Assembly: GCA_963826475.1 (NCBI GenBank)
Contig: CAWGXC010000003.1
Span: 868,001-932,000, forward strand
Length of the DNA stretch: 64,000 nucleotides
Direction: 5' to 3'
DNA from: RHKX01 sp963826475
Lineage (GTDB): Bacteria; Actinomycetota; Thermoleophilia; Solirubrobacterales; 70-9
Shown here: piece by piece, positions 42,235-50,719 of the stretch
How positions within the stretch are numbered: position 1 is the first letter of the stretch
How the letters are laid out: each line of letters opens with the position of its first letter
Translations under genes and position numbers: made by a program
Notes under the pieces: generated by a model
The model's database searches: none
What the model was told of the DNA's origin: nothing
What the model saw: the letters and a program-made list of their open reading frames with translations, nothing else

Positions 42235-43871
42235 TGCGATGCCAGCAGCCACCAGTAGTTCGGTTGACCGCCACGATGGACCTCGGTTTCGACCTCGGGT
42301 GGAGCGAGCGCCGCGACCTGCTCGAGCGGGATCGGTGCGCCATCGCCCTCGATGATCGTGACGATCTCGGTGTCCTCGCCGATCAGCTTGGCGATCGTCG
42401 CGGCCAGCGCCGATCCGGCTCCGCCCCACGCGGCGACCTCGCCTCCGAGGAAGCCGACCGCGTCCCCGCGCACGAACCGGCCATCGGCGTCATCGCGGGC
42501 CGCCGGAGCCACGGCCCCGACCCGGATTCCGGCGAGCGCGTCGATCAGGCGCTCCTCGTTGTCGTCGATGCTGGCCGACGGCTCGAGCTCAACGAGAGCC
42601 GCGAGGCCGGCCTGCTGGGAGGTGCAGTCGATGACGCGGGCGTCTCGCTCGGAGAGATCGGCGGCATGCTGGGCCGCCAGGACGACGTTCGGGGAGTTGG
42701 GAAAGACGAGGACGCATTCGGCGTCGACGGAGTGGATCCCGGCGAGCAGCTCGTCGGTCGAGGGGTTCATCGTCGGACCCCCGTCGACGACGCCGGCGCC
42801 AAGGCCCTCATAAAGGCTCCTCAGGCCGGGCCCGGAGACGACCGCGACGGCGGCGCAGCGCTCGACCCCGCCTCCCAGCCGCTCGGCCCGCTCGGCCATC
42901 TGGGCCCGCATGTCCGCCTCATCGACCTGCGAGACCGTGCCGCGGCCGTCGAAGACCGCTCGTGCCCGCTCCGGCTCGTCGGTGTGGACGTGGACCCGAA
43001 GGGTGCGCCGATCGCCGACGACGAGAACGGAGTCGCCGATCTCTCGCAGCGGCGGCTCGAACTCGCCCGCCTCCAGCCCCTCGCCGAGGACGATGAAGTT
43101 GACGCAGTACTGAAAGCGGCTGTCGATGTGCTGGGGGGCCGAGAGCCGGGCCGGAGCCTGCTCGGGGATCTCGACCTGCGGGGTGTCCTCTCCACGGAGG
43201 CCGGCGACGATCCCGGCGAGGATCAAGACGAGCCCATGCGCCCCGGCGTCGACGACGCCGGCGTCGGCGAGCACCTCGAGCTGCCCAGGCGTCCTCTGCA
43301 CGGCCTGCTCGCCGGCCCGGGTGATCACCTCGAGCGTCTCGGCGAGCAGCTCGTCCTGAGCCTCGTGTCCGACGCCGGGGCCGATCCGGCGGCTGTCGTC
43401 GGCGAGGCGGGCCAGATGCTTGGCGGCGGCGAGCGCCATTGCCCTGACGACGGTGAGCATCGTGCCCTCGGCCGGGTTGCGAACCGACTCGTAGGCGGCG
43501 TCGGCCGCGCGGGCGAAGGCCGCGGAGACGAGCACCGGATCGATCAGCTCGCCGGGTCGCGTGGCCAGCTCCTCGGCGGCGCCGCGGACGATCTGGCTGA
43601 GGATCACGCCGGAGTTGCCGCGGGCGCCCATCAGCGCGGCGCGGGCGACGGCGTGGACGAGCTCGGTGCGATCGGCCTCCTCCCCACCCTCGGCCTCGAT
43701 CCGATCCAGCTCGGCGAGCACGGCGCGCATCGTCAGCGCCATGTTGTCGCCGGTGTCGCCGTCGGCGACGGGGAAGACGTTGAGGTCGTTGACCTCGTTG
43801 CGTCGTGCCTCGAGATAGCCGGATGCGGCCTCGACGACTCGGCGGAAACGCTCTACTGACGGATCGGACAC
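42231..43871 (-). CDS. DAK/DhaL-domain protein (YloV/FakA-like)
   Basis: A 546-residue protein with an N-terminal DhaL-type kinase domain, including NVFPVADGDTGDNMALTMR with its metal-binding aspartates and GARGNSGVILSQIVRG. A C-terminal FakA-type domain starts near FQYCVNFIVLG and has HVHTDEPERA. FakA homologues phosphorylate fatty acids bound to FakB; no fakB is in the window. GTG start at 43871 fits the family N-terminus. The rpmB-fakA-recG order is widely conserved. Confidence 0.9.
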   Translation of the reverse strand: MSDPSVERFRRVVEAASGYLEARRNEVNDLNVFPVADGDTGDNMALTMRAVLAELDRIEAEGGEEADRTELVHAVARAALMGARGNSGVILSQIVRGAAEELATRPGELIDPVLVSAAFARAADAAYESVRNPAEGTMLTVVRAMALAAAKHLARLADDSRRIGPGVGHEAQDELLAETLEVITRAGEQAVQRTPGQLEVLADAGVVDAGAHGLVLILAGIVAGLRGEDTPQVEIPEQAPARLSAPQHIDSRFQYCVNFIVLGEGLEAGEFEPPLREIGDSVLVVGDRRTLRVHVHTDEPERARAVFDGRGTVSQVDEADMRAQMAERAERLGGGVERCAAVAVVSGPGLRSLYEGLGAGVVDGGPTMNPSTDELLAGIHSVDAECVLVFPNSPNVVLAAQHAADLSERDARVIDCTSQQAGLAALVELEPSASIDDNEERLIDALAGIRVGAVAPAARDDADGRFVRGDAVGFLGGEVAAWGGAGSALAATIAKLIGEDTEIVTIIEGDGAPIPLEQVAALAPPEVETEVHRGGQPNYWWLLASQ

Positions 43872-43912
43872 GCGCGAAGTTGTATCGCGGCGCGTCCTGG
43901 AACGAGAGGGAG

Positions 43913-44104
43913 CTAAGCGGCCTTGGTCACTTTCCCGGCCTTCAGGCACCGGGTGCAGACGTAAACCCGATTCGGACCGGAGCCCTCGTCGATGCGAACC
44001 TTCTGCAGGTTCGGATTGAAGCGGCGCCGCGTCGCGACCATCGAGTGGCTACGCGAGTTTCCGGTCGCGGGCTTCTTTCCGCAGCTGTGACATACCTTGG
44101 CCAT
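43913..44104 (-). CDS. rpmB: Ribosomal protein bL28
   Basis: A 63-residue bL28 with MAKVCHSCGKKPATGNSRSH and VYVCTRCLKAGKV, giving two CxxC pairs for zinc. The ATG at 44104 gives the family N-terminus. It is followed by the FakA-like gene. The upstream 114-nt gap to ribH carries no recognised RNA. Confidence 0.95.
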   Translation of the reverse strand: MAKVCHSCGKKPATGNSRSHSMVATRRRFNPNLQKVRIDEGSGPNRVYVCTRCLKAGKVTKAA

Positions 44105-44218
44105 TCGGCCGCGCATGGTAGCTGACGGCGGGAGGGGCCACAGCTCGGCGTCCTCGTCGCCTCGCGGCCGGAGGCCGCGTCGGCTCCTGCGCCCTTGATC
44201 TGTGGGCCCTCCCGCTCG

Positions 44219-44704
44219 TCAGGACAGTTGCGCCTTCATCAGGTGCATTCGCATCACGGCTATCGCGGCGTTGCGCCCCTGATCGCGTTTGTCGCCACCC
44301 GATCGGGCCTCCGCCTGCTCGCGCGTGTCGCACGTGATCACGCCGAACGCACAGGGCACGCCGGTCCGCAGGGACGTCTCCTGGATGCCCCTCGCGGTCT
44401 CCGAGCAGACGAAGTCGTAGTGGTCCGTCTCCCCGCGGATGACGACGCCGACGCAGGCGACGCCGGCGAACCGGCCCGACTCCGCGCAGTACTTGGCGGC
44501 AAGCGGCAGCTCGAAGGCCCCGGGCACCTCGAAGCTCTGGATGGAGGCGGCGCCGGCGCCGGCCTCGGCGAACGCCTCGAAGGCCCCGTTGGTCAGCCGC
44601 TCGGCGAGATCTCCGTAGAAGGTCGAGACGCACACGGCCCATTCCCCCTTTGCGATCGCCTCACGTTCGCCGTCCTCGAACGACGTAATCCCCGCCTCAC
44701 CCAT
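44219..44704 (-). CDS. ribH: 6,7-dimethyl-8-ribityllumazine synthase
   Basis: A 161-residue lumazine synthase for the penultimate step of riboflavin synthesis. Motifs: FEVPGAFELPLAAKYCA, CVGVVIRGETDHYDFVCSE and PCAFGVITCDTREQAEAR. The ATG overlaps the ribBA stop by 8 nt. It is the last gene of the rib operon. Confidence 0.96.
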   Translation of the reverse strand: MGEAGITSFEDGEREAIAKGEWAVCVSTFYGDLAERLTNGAFEAFAEAGAGAASIQSFEVPGAFELPLAAKYCAESGRFAGVACVGVVIRGETDHYDFVCSETARGIQETSLRTGVPCAFGVITCDTREQAEARSGGDKRDQGRNAAIAVMRMHLMKAQLS

Positions 44705-46025
44705 TGCCCTCCTCCTTCGCGTCGCGCAGTTGTTCGGCGTGCAGCATCTCATCGTCGAGGGCGAGACCCTGGTGATGGAGGATGTGGCCCATCTTGTCGC
44801 GCTTCGTGCGCAGGTAGGCCTCGTTGTGCGGATTCGGCACCGACTGGATCGGAACCTGCTCGCTGACCGAGAGGCCGTAGCCCTCCAGCCCGATGATCTT
44901 CTTCGGGTTGTTGGTGAGGATGCGAATCGACGTCAGCCCGAGGTCGGTGAGGATCTGGGCCCCGATTCCGTAGTCGCGAAGGTCGGCCGGGAGCCCGAGG
45001 CTGAGGTTGGCCTCGACCGTGTCCATCCCCTGCTCCTGCAGCTTGTAGGCGCGCAGCTTGTTGAGCAGTCCGATGCCGCGGCCCTCCTGGGAGAGGTACA
45101 GCAGCACGCCGCTCCCCTCCCTCTCGATCATCGCCAGGGCCGCTGCCAGCTGCTCGCCACAGTCGCAGCGGAGTGAGTGGAACACGTCGCCGGTGAGGCA
45201 CTCGGAGTGGACGCGGACCAAGACGTCATCACGACCCTCGACGTCGCCCTTGACCATGGCGACGTGATGCTTGTCGTCGACCAGCGCCCGGTAGCCGACC
45301 GCGGTGAACTCGCCGAAGGCCGTCGGCAGCGTCGTCGAGACCACGCGCTCCACGAGCTTGTCGTGCTTGCGGCGATAGGCGATCAGGTCGGCGACCGTGA
45401 TCATCTTCAGGTCGTGCTGCCTGCAGTAGGGGACGAGGTCGGGGACCCGCGCCATGGTTCCGTCGTCGTTCATGATCTCGCAGATCACGCCGGAGGGATT
45501 GAGCCCGGCGAGGCGCGAGAGGTCCACGGCGGCCTCGGTCTGCCCGGTGCGCTCGAGGACGCCACCCGCTCGCGACTTCAGCGGGAAGACGTGCCCGGGC
45601 TGAACCAGGTCCCTGGGCGACGACTCGGGATCGATCGCGACCTGGATCGTGCGGGCGCGGTCGGCGGCGGAGATCCCGGTGGTGACGCCCTCGGCCGCCT
45701 CGACGGACACCGTGAACGGAGTCTCGAAGGGGGACTCGTTCTTGGCTGCCATCAGGTCGAGCCCAAGCTCCTCACAGCGCTGCGAGGTGAGCGAGAGGCA
45801 GATCAGCCCGCGGCCGTGGGTGGCCATGAAATTTATGGCCTCCGGCGTGACGAACTGGGCTGCCATCGTCAGGTCGCCCTCGTTCTCGCGATCCTCGTCA
45901 TCGCAGACGACGACCATGCGGCCCTGCTTGATCTCCTCGAGCGCCTCCTCGACCGTGGCGAAGGCGGAAGTCGTGCTCTCGGCCTCGGCCGATTCAGGTC
46001 TGCTCATCTCGTGGTCAGCTCCCAT
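44697..46025 (-). CDS. ribBA: Bifunctional DHBP synthase / GTP cyclohydrolase II
   Basis: A 442-residue fusion. The RibB half has VVVCDDEDRENEGDLTMAAQ and HVFPLKSRAGGVLERTGQTEA. The RibA half has the zinc site VRVHSECLTGDVFHSLRCDCGEQL-type (split here as VHSECLTGDVFHSLRCDCG) and SQEGRGIGLLNKLRAYKLQE. It provides both committed inputs to riboflavin. The start overlaps ribE by 11 nt; an ATG six codons in is possible. Confidence 0.96.
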   Translation of the reverse strand: MGADHEMSRPESAEAESTTSAFATVEEALEEIKQGRMVVVCDDEDRENEGDLTMAAQFVTPEAINFMATHGRGLICLSLTSQRCEELGLDLMAAKNESPFETPFTVSVEAAEGVTTGISAADRARTIQVAIDPESSPRDLVQPGHVFPLKSRAGGVLERTGQTEAAVDLSRLAGLNPSGVICEIMNDDGTMARVPDLVPYCRQHDLKMITVADLIAYRRKHDKLVERVVSTTLPTAFGEFTAVGYRALVDDKHHVAMVKGDVEGRDDVLVRVHSECLTGDVFHSLRCDCGEQLAAALAMIEREGSGVLLYLSQEGRGIGLLNKLRAYKLQEQGMDTVEANLSLGLPADLRDYGIGAQILTDLGLTSIRILTNNPKKIIGLEGYGLSVSEQVPIQSVPNPHNEAYLRTKRDKMGHILHHQGLALDDEMLHAEQLRDAKEEGNG

Positions 46026-46620
46026 CTGGTGGGTTGAAGGGTTGCAGGAGTCGCTCGGCGTATCGGGCGAGCAGGTCGATCTCGACGTTGATCCGGCGGC
46101 CCGCCGCCGTTTCTCCGAGGGTCGTGCGCTCGAGCGTCTCGGGGATCAAGGACACCTCGATCACGCTCGAGTCGACTCCCGCGACCGTGAGGCTGACGCC
46201 GTCGAGGGCAATTGACCCATGCTCGATCAGGAAGCGCTCGAGCCCCCCAGGGAGCTCGATCCGCACCCGCTTGGCGAAGCCGTCGTCACGAACCTCGAGC
46301 ACCTCGGCGGTCGCGTCGACGTGGCCTTGGACGATATGGCCGCCGAGCCGGTCGCTCGCGCGCATCGCCGGCTCGAGGTTGACGCGGGTCCCCGTGCCGA
46401 GATCACCGAGAGAGGTCAGCTCCAAGGTCTGGTTCATCACGTCGGCCTCGAAGCCGCCCGGTCGCAGCGCGGTTGCGGTCAGGCAGACGCCGGAGACGGC
46501 GACCGAGTCCCCCGCGCCGAGCTCGTCCGCAAGCTGGGCGGCGATCGAGAGATGAGCGCCCGCCTCGCCGCGCTCGATCCCCTCGACCGTGCCGATTTCC
46601 CTGATGAGCCCGGTGAACAT
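46015..46620 (-). CDS. ribE: Riboflavin synthase alpha chain
   Basis: A 201-residue riboflavin synthase with two tandem lumazine-binding barrels. MFTGLIREIGTVEGIERG starts the first, with VAVSGVCLTATAL; the second has GGHIVQGHVDATAEV and IALDGVSLTVAGVD. It begins immediately before the ribD stop in gene order, with no intervening bases. Confidence 0.96.
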   Translation of the reverse strand: MFTGLIREIGTVEGIERGEAGAHLSIAAQLADELGAGDSVAVSGVCLTATALRPGGFEADVMNQTLELTSLGDLGTGTRVNLEPAMRASDRLGGHIVQGHVDATAEVLEVRDDGFAKRVRIELPGGLERFLIEHGSIALDGVSLTVAGVDSSVIEVSLIPETLERTTLGETAAGRRINVEIDLLARYAERLLQPFNPPDGS

Positions 46621-47715
46621 CTACCACTCCCTCATGCGCACGCGGGCGAGCATGTCATCGCCGACCTGTTCCCAGCGGACGTCGACGGCCCGATCGGCGT
46701 CCCGCATCCGGGTCGCACCCGTCCCGCCCACGATCGGGCGGGCAGCGGCGCCGCCCAGCAGCAGCGGGGCGATGAAGATCCGGAGCTCGTCGAGCTCGCC
46801 GGCATCGCGAAACGCCCCGGCGAGGGTGGCGCCGCCCTCGAGCAGGACGCTGCTTACGTCACGTCGCCCGAGCTCGAGCAGCGCGGCGCTGATCCGCTCC
46901 GGCCCGTCCTCGGGACAGATGACGACCTCGACGCCCGCGTTGGTGAGCCCATCGACGCGGGAGCGGGGTGCCCGCGAGCCCGCCATCACGATCACCGGCG
47001 CCTCGGTGACGGTGCGGACCAGCTTGCAGTCGAGCGGGAGCCTTGCGGTCGAGTCGAAGACGACGCGCGTCGGTTGCCTGAGCGCTCCAACCCCGCGGGC
47101 GGTCAGCAGCGCGTCGTCGGAGAGAGCCGTTCCGATGCCGATCGCGACGGCATCGAGGTCGGAGCGCCACCGGTGGACGAGCTCGCGGCTCGCGTCGCCG
47201 GAGATCCACTGCGAGTCGCCGTCGGCGGTCGCGGTTCGGCCGTCGAGCGTCGCCGCGGACTTCAGCGCCACCAGCGGCTTGCCGGTGAGGGCACGCTTCC
47301 GGAAGGGCTGGTTGAGCAGGCGGGCGCGCTCGGCCGCGGCATCGCTCGCCCAGCCGACTTCGATTCCGGCCTCATCCAGGATCGCGGGGCCGCGGCCGCT
47401 CGCCTTCGGGGTCGGGTCATCCGAGCCGATCACGACGCGAGACACGCCGGAGGCGAGGATTGCGTCCGTGCACGGCGGCTGACGGCCTTCGTGGGCGCAG
47501 GGCTCGAGCGTTACGAGCATGGTTGCGCCGGTCACGTCGGCGCCGCGCTCCGCTGCGTCGGAGAGCGCCGCGACCTCGGCGTGTCGCTCGCCGATTCGCT
47601 CGTGGAACCCCTCCCCGAGCACGTTGCCGCGGGCATCGACGATGACCGCGCCGACCATCGGATTCGGGCTGACGACACCCCGTCCGCGAGCGGCCAGCTC
47701 GAGGGCGCGCTGCAT
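46621..47715 (-). CDS. ribD: Riboflavin biosynthesis deaminase/reductase
   Basis: Bifunctional RibD of 364 residues. The deaminase half has zinc motifs GERHAEVAAL and LEPCAHEGRQPPCTDAI; the reductase half has LKSAATLDGRTATADGDSQW and LLEGGATLAGAFRDAG. I favour the ATG at 47715, preceded by AGGAG at 9-nt spacing; another ATG at 47754 would add 13 residues. First gene of the operon. No FMN riboswitch is recognised upstream. Confidence 0.95.
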   Translation of the reverse strand: MQRALELAARGRGVVSPNPMVGAVIVDARGNVLGEGFHERIGERHAEVAALSDAAERGADVTGATMLVTLEPCAHEGRQPPCTDAILASGVSRVVIGSDDPTPKASGRGPAILDEAGIEVGWASDAAAERARLLNQPFRKRALTGKPLVALKSAATLDGRTATADGDSQWISGDASRELVHRWRSDLDAVAIGIGTALSDDALLTARGVGALRQPTRVVFDSTARLPLDCKLVRTVTEAPVIVMAGSRAPRSRVDGLTNAGVEVVICPEDGPERISAALLELGRRDVSSVLLEGGATLAGAFRDAGELDELRIFIAPLLLGGAAARPIVGGTGATRMRDADRAVDVRWEQVGDDMLARVRMREW

Positions 47716-47798
47716 ATGAGCGCTCTCCTGATCGGTGGCTGCGAAGCCGTGCATTCCGGGGCCGCATCCCTCCGCCCATCGTCGGGCCAGCTAGTTGA

Positions 47799-47814
47799 TT
47801 GACTGATCAGTCAA
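47799..47814. promoter_or_regulatory. 16-bp perfect palindrome between ribD and the antiporter gene
   Basis: TTGACTGATCAGTCAA is its own reverse complement. It lies in the divergent region between ribD and the CPA1 antiporter, 85 nt upstream of the ribD ATG used here. Its size and form resemble TetR-family operators. Its left half with one extra base, ATTGACTGATC, recurs at 7080-7090. Confidence 0.55.
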
Positions 47815-47921
47815 CTGCAGATTCTAGCGTCGTCCGGGCCGGGTCGAGAAGCCTTTTCCGCCTCACCATCCGGGCCTCTCCCTTAAGCTCCCTCCGCCGC
47901 CCGACGCCCGAGGAGGCCCCC

Positions 47922-49721
47922 CTGTCCGACGCCGAGCTCATCCTGATCGGCGGCCTGCTGCTCGCCTCGGGGATCGGAGCCGCGATGGTGGCCGATCGTG
48001 TCCGGGTGCCCGGATTGGTGCTCTTCCTGGGCCTCGGGATGCTCGTCGGCAGCGACGGGATCGGCGGCGTCGACTTCGACGACGTCGAGCTGACCAGGAC
48101 CCTCGGCACCATCGGGCTCGTCTTGATCCTCTTCGAGGGCGGACTGACCGCCGGCTGGCGCGAGATCCGCCCGGTGCTGGGCTCGGCGCTCTCCCTCGGC
48201 ATCGTCGGGACGCTGGTGACGGCCCTGATCGGGGGGCTCGCCGCAGGCCTGCTCTTCGACCTCGGCACCCTAGAGGCCCTGATCGTCGGTTCCGCGATCG
48301 CGGCGACTGACAGTGCCGCGATCTTCGCCGTGCTGCGCGGCTCACGGCTGAAGCGGCGGCTCGCGCGGACGCTCGAGGGGGAATCGGGCATGAACGACCC
48401 GATCGCGGTGCTGCTCGTCACGGGCTTCATCAGCTGGATCCAGCAGCCCGCCTATGGCCTGCTCGACATGGTCGAGGGCTTCGCCGGCGATCTGACGATC
48501 GGGGCGGTCGTCGGCGTGACCGTCGGCTACGGGGCGCGCTGGGCATTCGTCAGGCTGGACTACCCGACGCCCGGGCTCTACCCGGTTGCCTCCATGGCGG
48601 CGGCGGCGTGCTCGTTCGGGATCGCTGACGTCTCCCACGGGTCGGGCTTCCTCGCCGTCTACCTGACCGGCCTCGCCCTCGGCACCGGGATCGTCCCGGC
48701 GCGCACCACCGTCACGGCCTTCCACCAGGGACTCAGCTGGGTCGCGCAGATCTCGCTGTTCTTCCTGCTCGGCCTGCTCGTGCTGCCGAGCCAGCTCGGC
48801 GACGTCGCATTGCAGGGAATGGCGCTGGCGCTGGCCATGATCTTCATCGCACGCCCGATCGCGACCCTGGTCGCGACCTCGCTCGGCTCGTTCACGATGG
48901 CGGAGCGGGCGATGCTCAGCTGGGCGGGCCTGCGCGGCGCGGTGCCCATCTGGCTCGCAACCCTGCCCGTGATCGCGGGCGTCGAGGGCAGCGAAGCCCT
49001 CTTCAACATCGTCTTCTTCGTCGTCGTCAGCTCGACCGTGATCCAGGGCTTCACCTTCGAGCCCCTCGCCGACCGCCTCGGGCTGACCACGAATGAGCCG
49101 GCGCTGCCTCAGCCGCTCCTCGAGACGGGGATGATCCAGGAGCTGGGCGGGGACGTCCTCGCCTACCGGGTCGACGAGAGCGACGTCGCCGCCGGGCGGA
49201 TGGTCAAGGCCCTCGGGCTGCCCCGTGAGGCGCTCGTCAACCTGATCGTCCGCGATGGCGAGGCGCTCCTCCCGCGCGGATCGACGGTGGTTGAGCCCGG
49301 CGACGAGCTGCACCTGCTCGTGCGCCGCGAAAGCCGCATCGCGATCGGGGAGCTGACGCGACGCTGGCGGGAGGGGCCACTCGACGAGCCGGCGATCCCG
49401 CCGATCGCCTTCCGCGGCTCCCCGCAGATCTTCTCCGTCAGACCGACCAAACCCGAGGACGGCGATACGGGCTCGCCGGCGACGATCTCCGGGGTCATGG
49501 TGGCGATGGTCGTGAGAGCCCGCAGCGATGTCCCGGCGGCGGTCGTGGTCCTCGTCGACGGGCGGTTCGCCGTCACCGGCCCCGACCTGATCGCGGTCGG
49601 CGGTCGGCGCAACCTCTCGCGGTGGTGCATGGAGCGGGCGGAGCGGGCGGCGACCTCCGCTCAGGACCGGGCGTGGCTACAGGAGGCGATCGGCGTCATC
49701 GACGCGCCGGCTCCGAGGTGA
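47922..49721 (+). CDS. CPA1 cation/proton antiporter (NhaP2-type) with TrkA-C domain
   Basis: A 599-residue membrane antiporter. The first membrane segment (AELILIGGLLLASGIGAAMVA) starts at once, and about 12 more follow, including FEGGLTAG and the ion-site GSAIAATDSAAIFAVL. A RCK/TrkA-C domain is near residues 405-475 (DGEALLPRGSTVVEPGDELHLLV). The start appears to be CTG at 47922, which matches the family MSDxEL start and has GAGGAGG 5 nt upstream; there is no ATG or GTG in frame close by that keeps the first helix. Likely moves K+ or Na+ against protons. Confidence 0.9.
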   Translation: MSDAELILIGGLLLASGIGAAMVADRVRVPGLVLFLGLGMLVGSDGIGGVDFDDVELTRTLGTIGLVLILFEGGLTAGWREIRPVLGSALSLGIVGTLVTALIGGLAAGLLFDLGTLEALIVGSAIAATDSAAIFAVLRGSRLKRRLARTLEGESGMNDPIAVLLVTGFISWIQQPAYGLLDMVEGFAGDLTIGAVVGVTVGYGARWAFVRLDYPTPGLYPVASMAAAACSFGIADVSHGSGFLAVYLTGLALGTGIVPARTTVTAFHQGLSWVAQISLFFLLGLLVLPSQLGDVALQGMALALAMIFIARPIATLVATSLGSFTMAERAMLSWAGLRGAVPIWLATLPVIAGVEGSEALFNIVFFVVVSSTVIQGFTFEPLADRLGLTTNEPALPQPLLETGMIQELGGDVLAYRVDESDVAAGRMVKALGLPREALVNLIVRDGEALLPRGSTVVEPGDELHLLVRRESRIAIGELTRRWREGPLDEPAIPPIAFRGSPQIFSVRPTKPEDGDTGSPATISGVMVAMVVRARSDVPAAVVVLVDGRFAVTGPDLIAVGGRRNLSRWCMERAERAATSAQDRAWLQEAIGVIDAPAPR

Positions 49722-49724
49722 CGG

Positions 49725-50396
49725 CTAAAGGGCGTTGACCGAGGCGGCGATCTCCGCGTAGGCCGCGGCGGGATCGGGCTTGCCGAAGATCGCGCTGCCG
49801 GCGACGAAGAGGCTCGCCCCGGCGGCAGCCACCAACGGGCTCGTCGTGGCATCGAGGCCACCGTCGACCTCGATTGCCGCATTCGAGCCGAGCGCGGCCA
49901 TCCGCTCGACCTTCGCGGGCGAGGCGTCGATGAACGACTGCCCGCCCCACCCCGGATTGACGCTCATGCAGAGCAGCAGGTCAGATTCGGAGGCGACCTC
50001 GGCGACCGCCTCGACCGGGGTCCCGGGGTTGAGCGCGATCCCCGCCGCGCAGCCGGCCTCGTGGATGGAGCCGATCAGGCGGGAGGCGTGGTCGGTGGCC
50101 TCGACGTGAGCGGTGATCGAATCGGCCCCGGCGCGCGCGAACTCGGTCACCTGTGCCTCGGGCCGCTCGATCATCAGATGGACGTCAAGGGCACCGCCCG
50201 CATCGTGGACGAGGTCCGCGATCGCGGAGACGATCAGGGGGCCGATCGTGATCGGAGGAACGAAGTGGCCGTCCATCACGTCTACATGAATCACCCTGGC
50301 GCCCGCGGCGAGAACCTCCTCGACCTGAGCGGCGAGGCGAGCGAAGTCGGCGGAGAGGATCGAGGGCGCGACCCGGCTGCCGGTCGGCAGGCCCAT
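49725..50396 (-). CDS. rpe: Ribulose-phosphate 3-epimerase
   Basis: A 223-residue TIM-barrel epimerase of the pentose phosphate pathway. Motifs: VAPSILSADFARLA, VIHVDVMDGHFVPPITIG (metal-binding H and D), LDVHLMIERPE, and MSVNPGWGGQSFI. The ATG overlaps the stop of the upstream zinc-ribbon gene (ATGA). Confidence 0.96.
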   Translation of the reverse strand: MGLPTGSRVAPSILSADFARLAAQVEEVLAAGARVIHVDVMDGHFVPPITIGPLIVSAIADLVHDAGGALDVHLMIERPEAQVTEFARAGADSITAHVEATDHASRLIGSIHEAGCAAGIALNPGTPVEAVAEVASESDLLLCMSVNPGWGGQSFIDASPAKVERMAALGSNAAIEVDGGLDATTSPLVAAAGASLFVAGSAIFGKPDPAAAYAEIAASVNAL

Positions 50397-50632
50397 CAGA
50401 CCGTGTTCAGCATCGATGTCCCGCAGCCCTGACAGCGAAGGTCCTGATCGGCGCTCATCCGCACGATCGTCTGATGGGTTCCGCAGCCCGGGCACTGGGA
50501 GACGAGCTCATAGCGCTGCAGGCAGTTGACGCAGCGGAAGCGGCCGGGCAACTGCGTCGGGCGCAGCCACGGCTCCTTGCATCCCGGGCATGAAGGGCGC
50601 GAGAGCGCGCCGGTTTCGGTCGCCGGGGGCAT
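50396..50632 (-). CDS. Small double zinc-ribbon protein
   Basis: A 78-residue protein with four CxxC pairs: CPGC, CVNC, CPGC and CQGC, enough for two zinc ribbons. The arrangement recalls E. coli YfgJ-like proteins, but the match is loose. It is coupled to rpe and lies downstream of rsmB on the same strand. Function unknown. Confidence 0.65.
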   Translation of the reverse strand: MPPATETGALSRPSCPGCKEPWLRPTQLPGRFRCVNCLQRYELVSQCPGCGTHQTIVRMSADQDLRCQGCGTSMLNTV

Positions 50633-50719
50633 TCACCGATCGTAGTGGGAAGGGATCCTCGGGCAGGGCGAGGCCGCCGAGGGCGCATGGACAGCGGCTG
50701 CACGGCCGGCCGCTCAGGC

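Noticed and set aside
47716..47921. FMN riboswitch ahead of the riboflavin operon
   Set aside because: The conserved RFN-element helices and AGGATA-type sequences are not present; only the palindrome stands out.
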